Position numbers and translations under genes: made by a program
The notes under the pieces: model-generated
Database searches by the model: none
Told to the model about the DNA's origin: nothing
What the model saw: the letters and a program-made list of their open reading frames with translations, nothing else
Shown here: one piece after another, positions 6,154 to 6,398 of the stretch
Numbering within the stretch: position 1 is the stretch's first letter
How the letters are laid out: every line of letters starts with the position of its first letter
Origin: an uncultured Paludibacter sp.
Lineage (GTDB): Bacteria > Bacteroidota > Bacteroidia > Bacteroidales > Paludibacteraceae
Assembly (NCBI GenBank): GCA_937927845.1
Contig: CALFXE010000143.1
Span: 1 to 6,398 of the forward strand
DNA length: 6,398 nt
Reading direction: 5' to 3'

Positions 6154-6398
6154 CCGACTGCAACGTGTGAGGATATCCCTCACAGCTCGCTAATCAACCG
6201 ACTATAATTGTAGAGGAGTTTCCTCACTACTCGCTATCCAATCGACTGCAATTGTAGAGGAGTTCCCTCAGTCGCTCCTTTGGCTTCGCCAAGTAGCTCT
6301 TTCGGGAGGACACGCTCGTTAGCGGGCGGAGGGTGTAAAAGCCGACTACGGCTGTAGAGGAGTTCCCTCACTTCGCTCCTTTGGCTTAGCCAAGTAGC
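6154..6398. repeat. GC-rich modular repeat cluster with many hairpins
   Basis: Four related units start at 6154, 6198, 6242 and 6342, each opening with YCGACT and carrying a GAGG...CCTC stem. The first two are each 44 bp. The third is 100 bp because it gains a second module: the hairpin TTGGC-TTC-GCCAA (6280-6292) and a tract with CGCT-CGTT-AGCG (6313-6324). The fourth repeats that hairpin with loop TTA (6381-6393) and is cut by the window end; it opens with AGCCG-ACTA-CGGCT (6340-6353). Base composition departs sharply from the coding region: 37 of 60 bases are G/C at 6301-6360 against 17 of 60 at 6001-6060. No transposase or convincing gene is visible. It could be a Bacteroidota interspersed repeat, a structured RNA, or the 3' end of the operon transcript. 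Identity unknown. Confidence 0.85.
6166..6184. other. Hairpin 36 bp after the operon's last stop
   Basis: TGTGAGG (6166-6172), loop ATATC, CCTCACA (6178-6184): a perfect 7-bp stem, the strongest simple hairpin just downstream of the glycosyltransferase stop. It is the stem of the first unit of the repeat cluster and contains the palindrome GGATATCC. There is no T-run after it, so it is not a standard Rho-independent terminator, but it could stabilise the mRNA 3' end. Confidence 0.4.

Noticed and set aside
6237..6398. Leftward open frame of 54 codons entering from the right edge through the repeat cluster
   Set aside because: It has no visible start, ends within repeats, and its translation simply follows the repeat units; GC-rich repeats often stay open by chance.
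6130..6398. Insertion sequence or MITE at the right end
   Set aside because: No transposase, no terminal inverted repeats and no target-site duplication could be identified; the element is also cut by the window edge.

Overview
The window looks like a chromosomal fragment from a Bacteroidota bacterium, most likely order Bacteroidales. The coding DNA is AT-rich, genes lack clear Shine-Dalgarno sequences, and upstream regions carry the Bacteroidota-type -7 box TAnnTTTG (exact TATCTTTG on both strands of one divergent intergenic region). The gene set (secreted M16 zinc protease, Ogt-type DNA repair protein, small acidic protein, lipid A-type acyltransferase, family 2 glycosyltransferase) also fits that order. 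Genus cannot be fixed from this sequence.

Layout: bases 1-90 are a degenerate 8-bp tandem array (TAATGTGY/TAATATGC). A 939-residue exported M16 metalloprotease is encoded leftward (113-2932). A second array of the same octamer, in the same orientation, starts 7 bp from its start codon (2940-2987). It is followed by a small hairpin and a separate 7-bp ACTCCAT tandem repeat (3037-3067). A leftward ogt-like methyltransferase gene occupies 3179-3673. Bases 3674-3907 are a divergent promoter region. Three rightward genes follow in a tight unit: a 107-residue acidic protein (3908-4231), a LpxL/HtrB-family acyltransferase (4244-5113; 12-bp gap) and a family 2 glycosyltransferase (5110-6129; 4-bp overlap, UUG start). 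The window ends in a GC-rich, hairpin-dense repeat cluster (6154-6398) that runs off the right edge.

Functional reading: the rightward unit probably acts on the cell envelope. The acyltransferase would add a fatty acyl chain to a lipid A-type acceptor, and the glycosyltransferase would add a sugar to a surface glycan or lipooligosaccharide. The acidic protein has no known function but is probably co-transcribed. The two leftward genes (periplasmic proteolysis and alkylation repair) are not obviously linked to this pathway or to each other.

The genes belong to familiar families. The less ordinary content is between genes: matching octamer arrays on both sides of the protease gene, a second unrelated tandem repeat, and the modular GC-rich cluster at the right end. 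No CRISPR array, transposase, tRNA or rRNA was seen.
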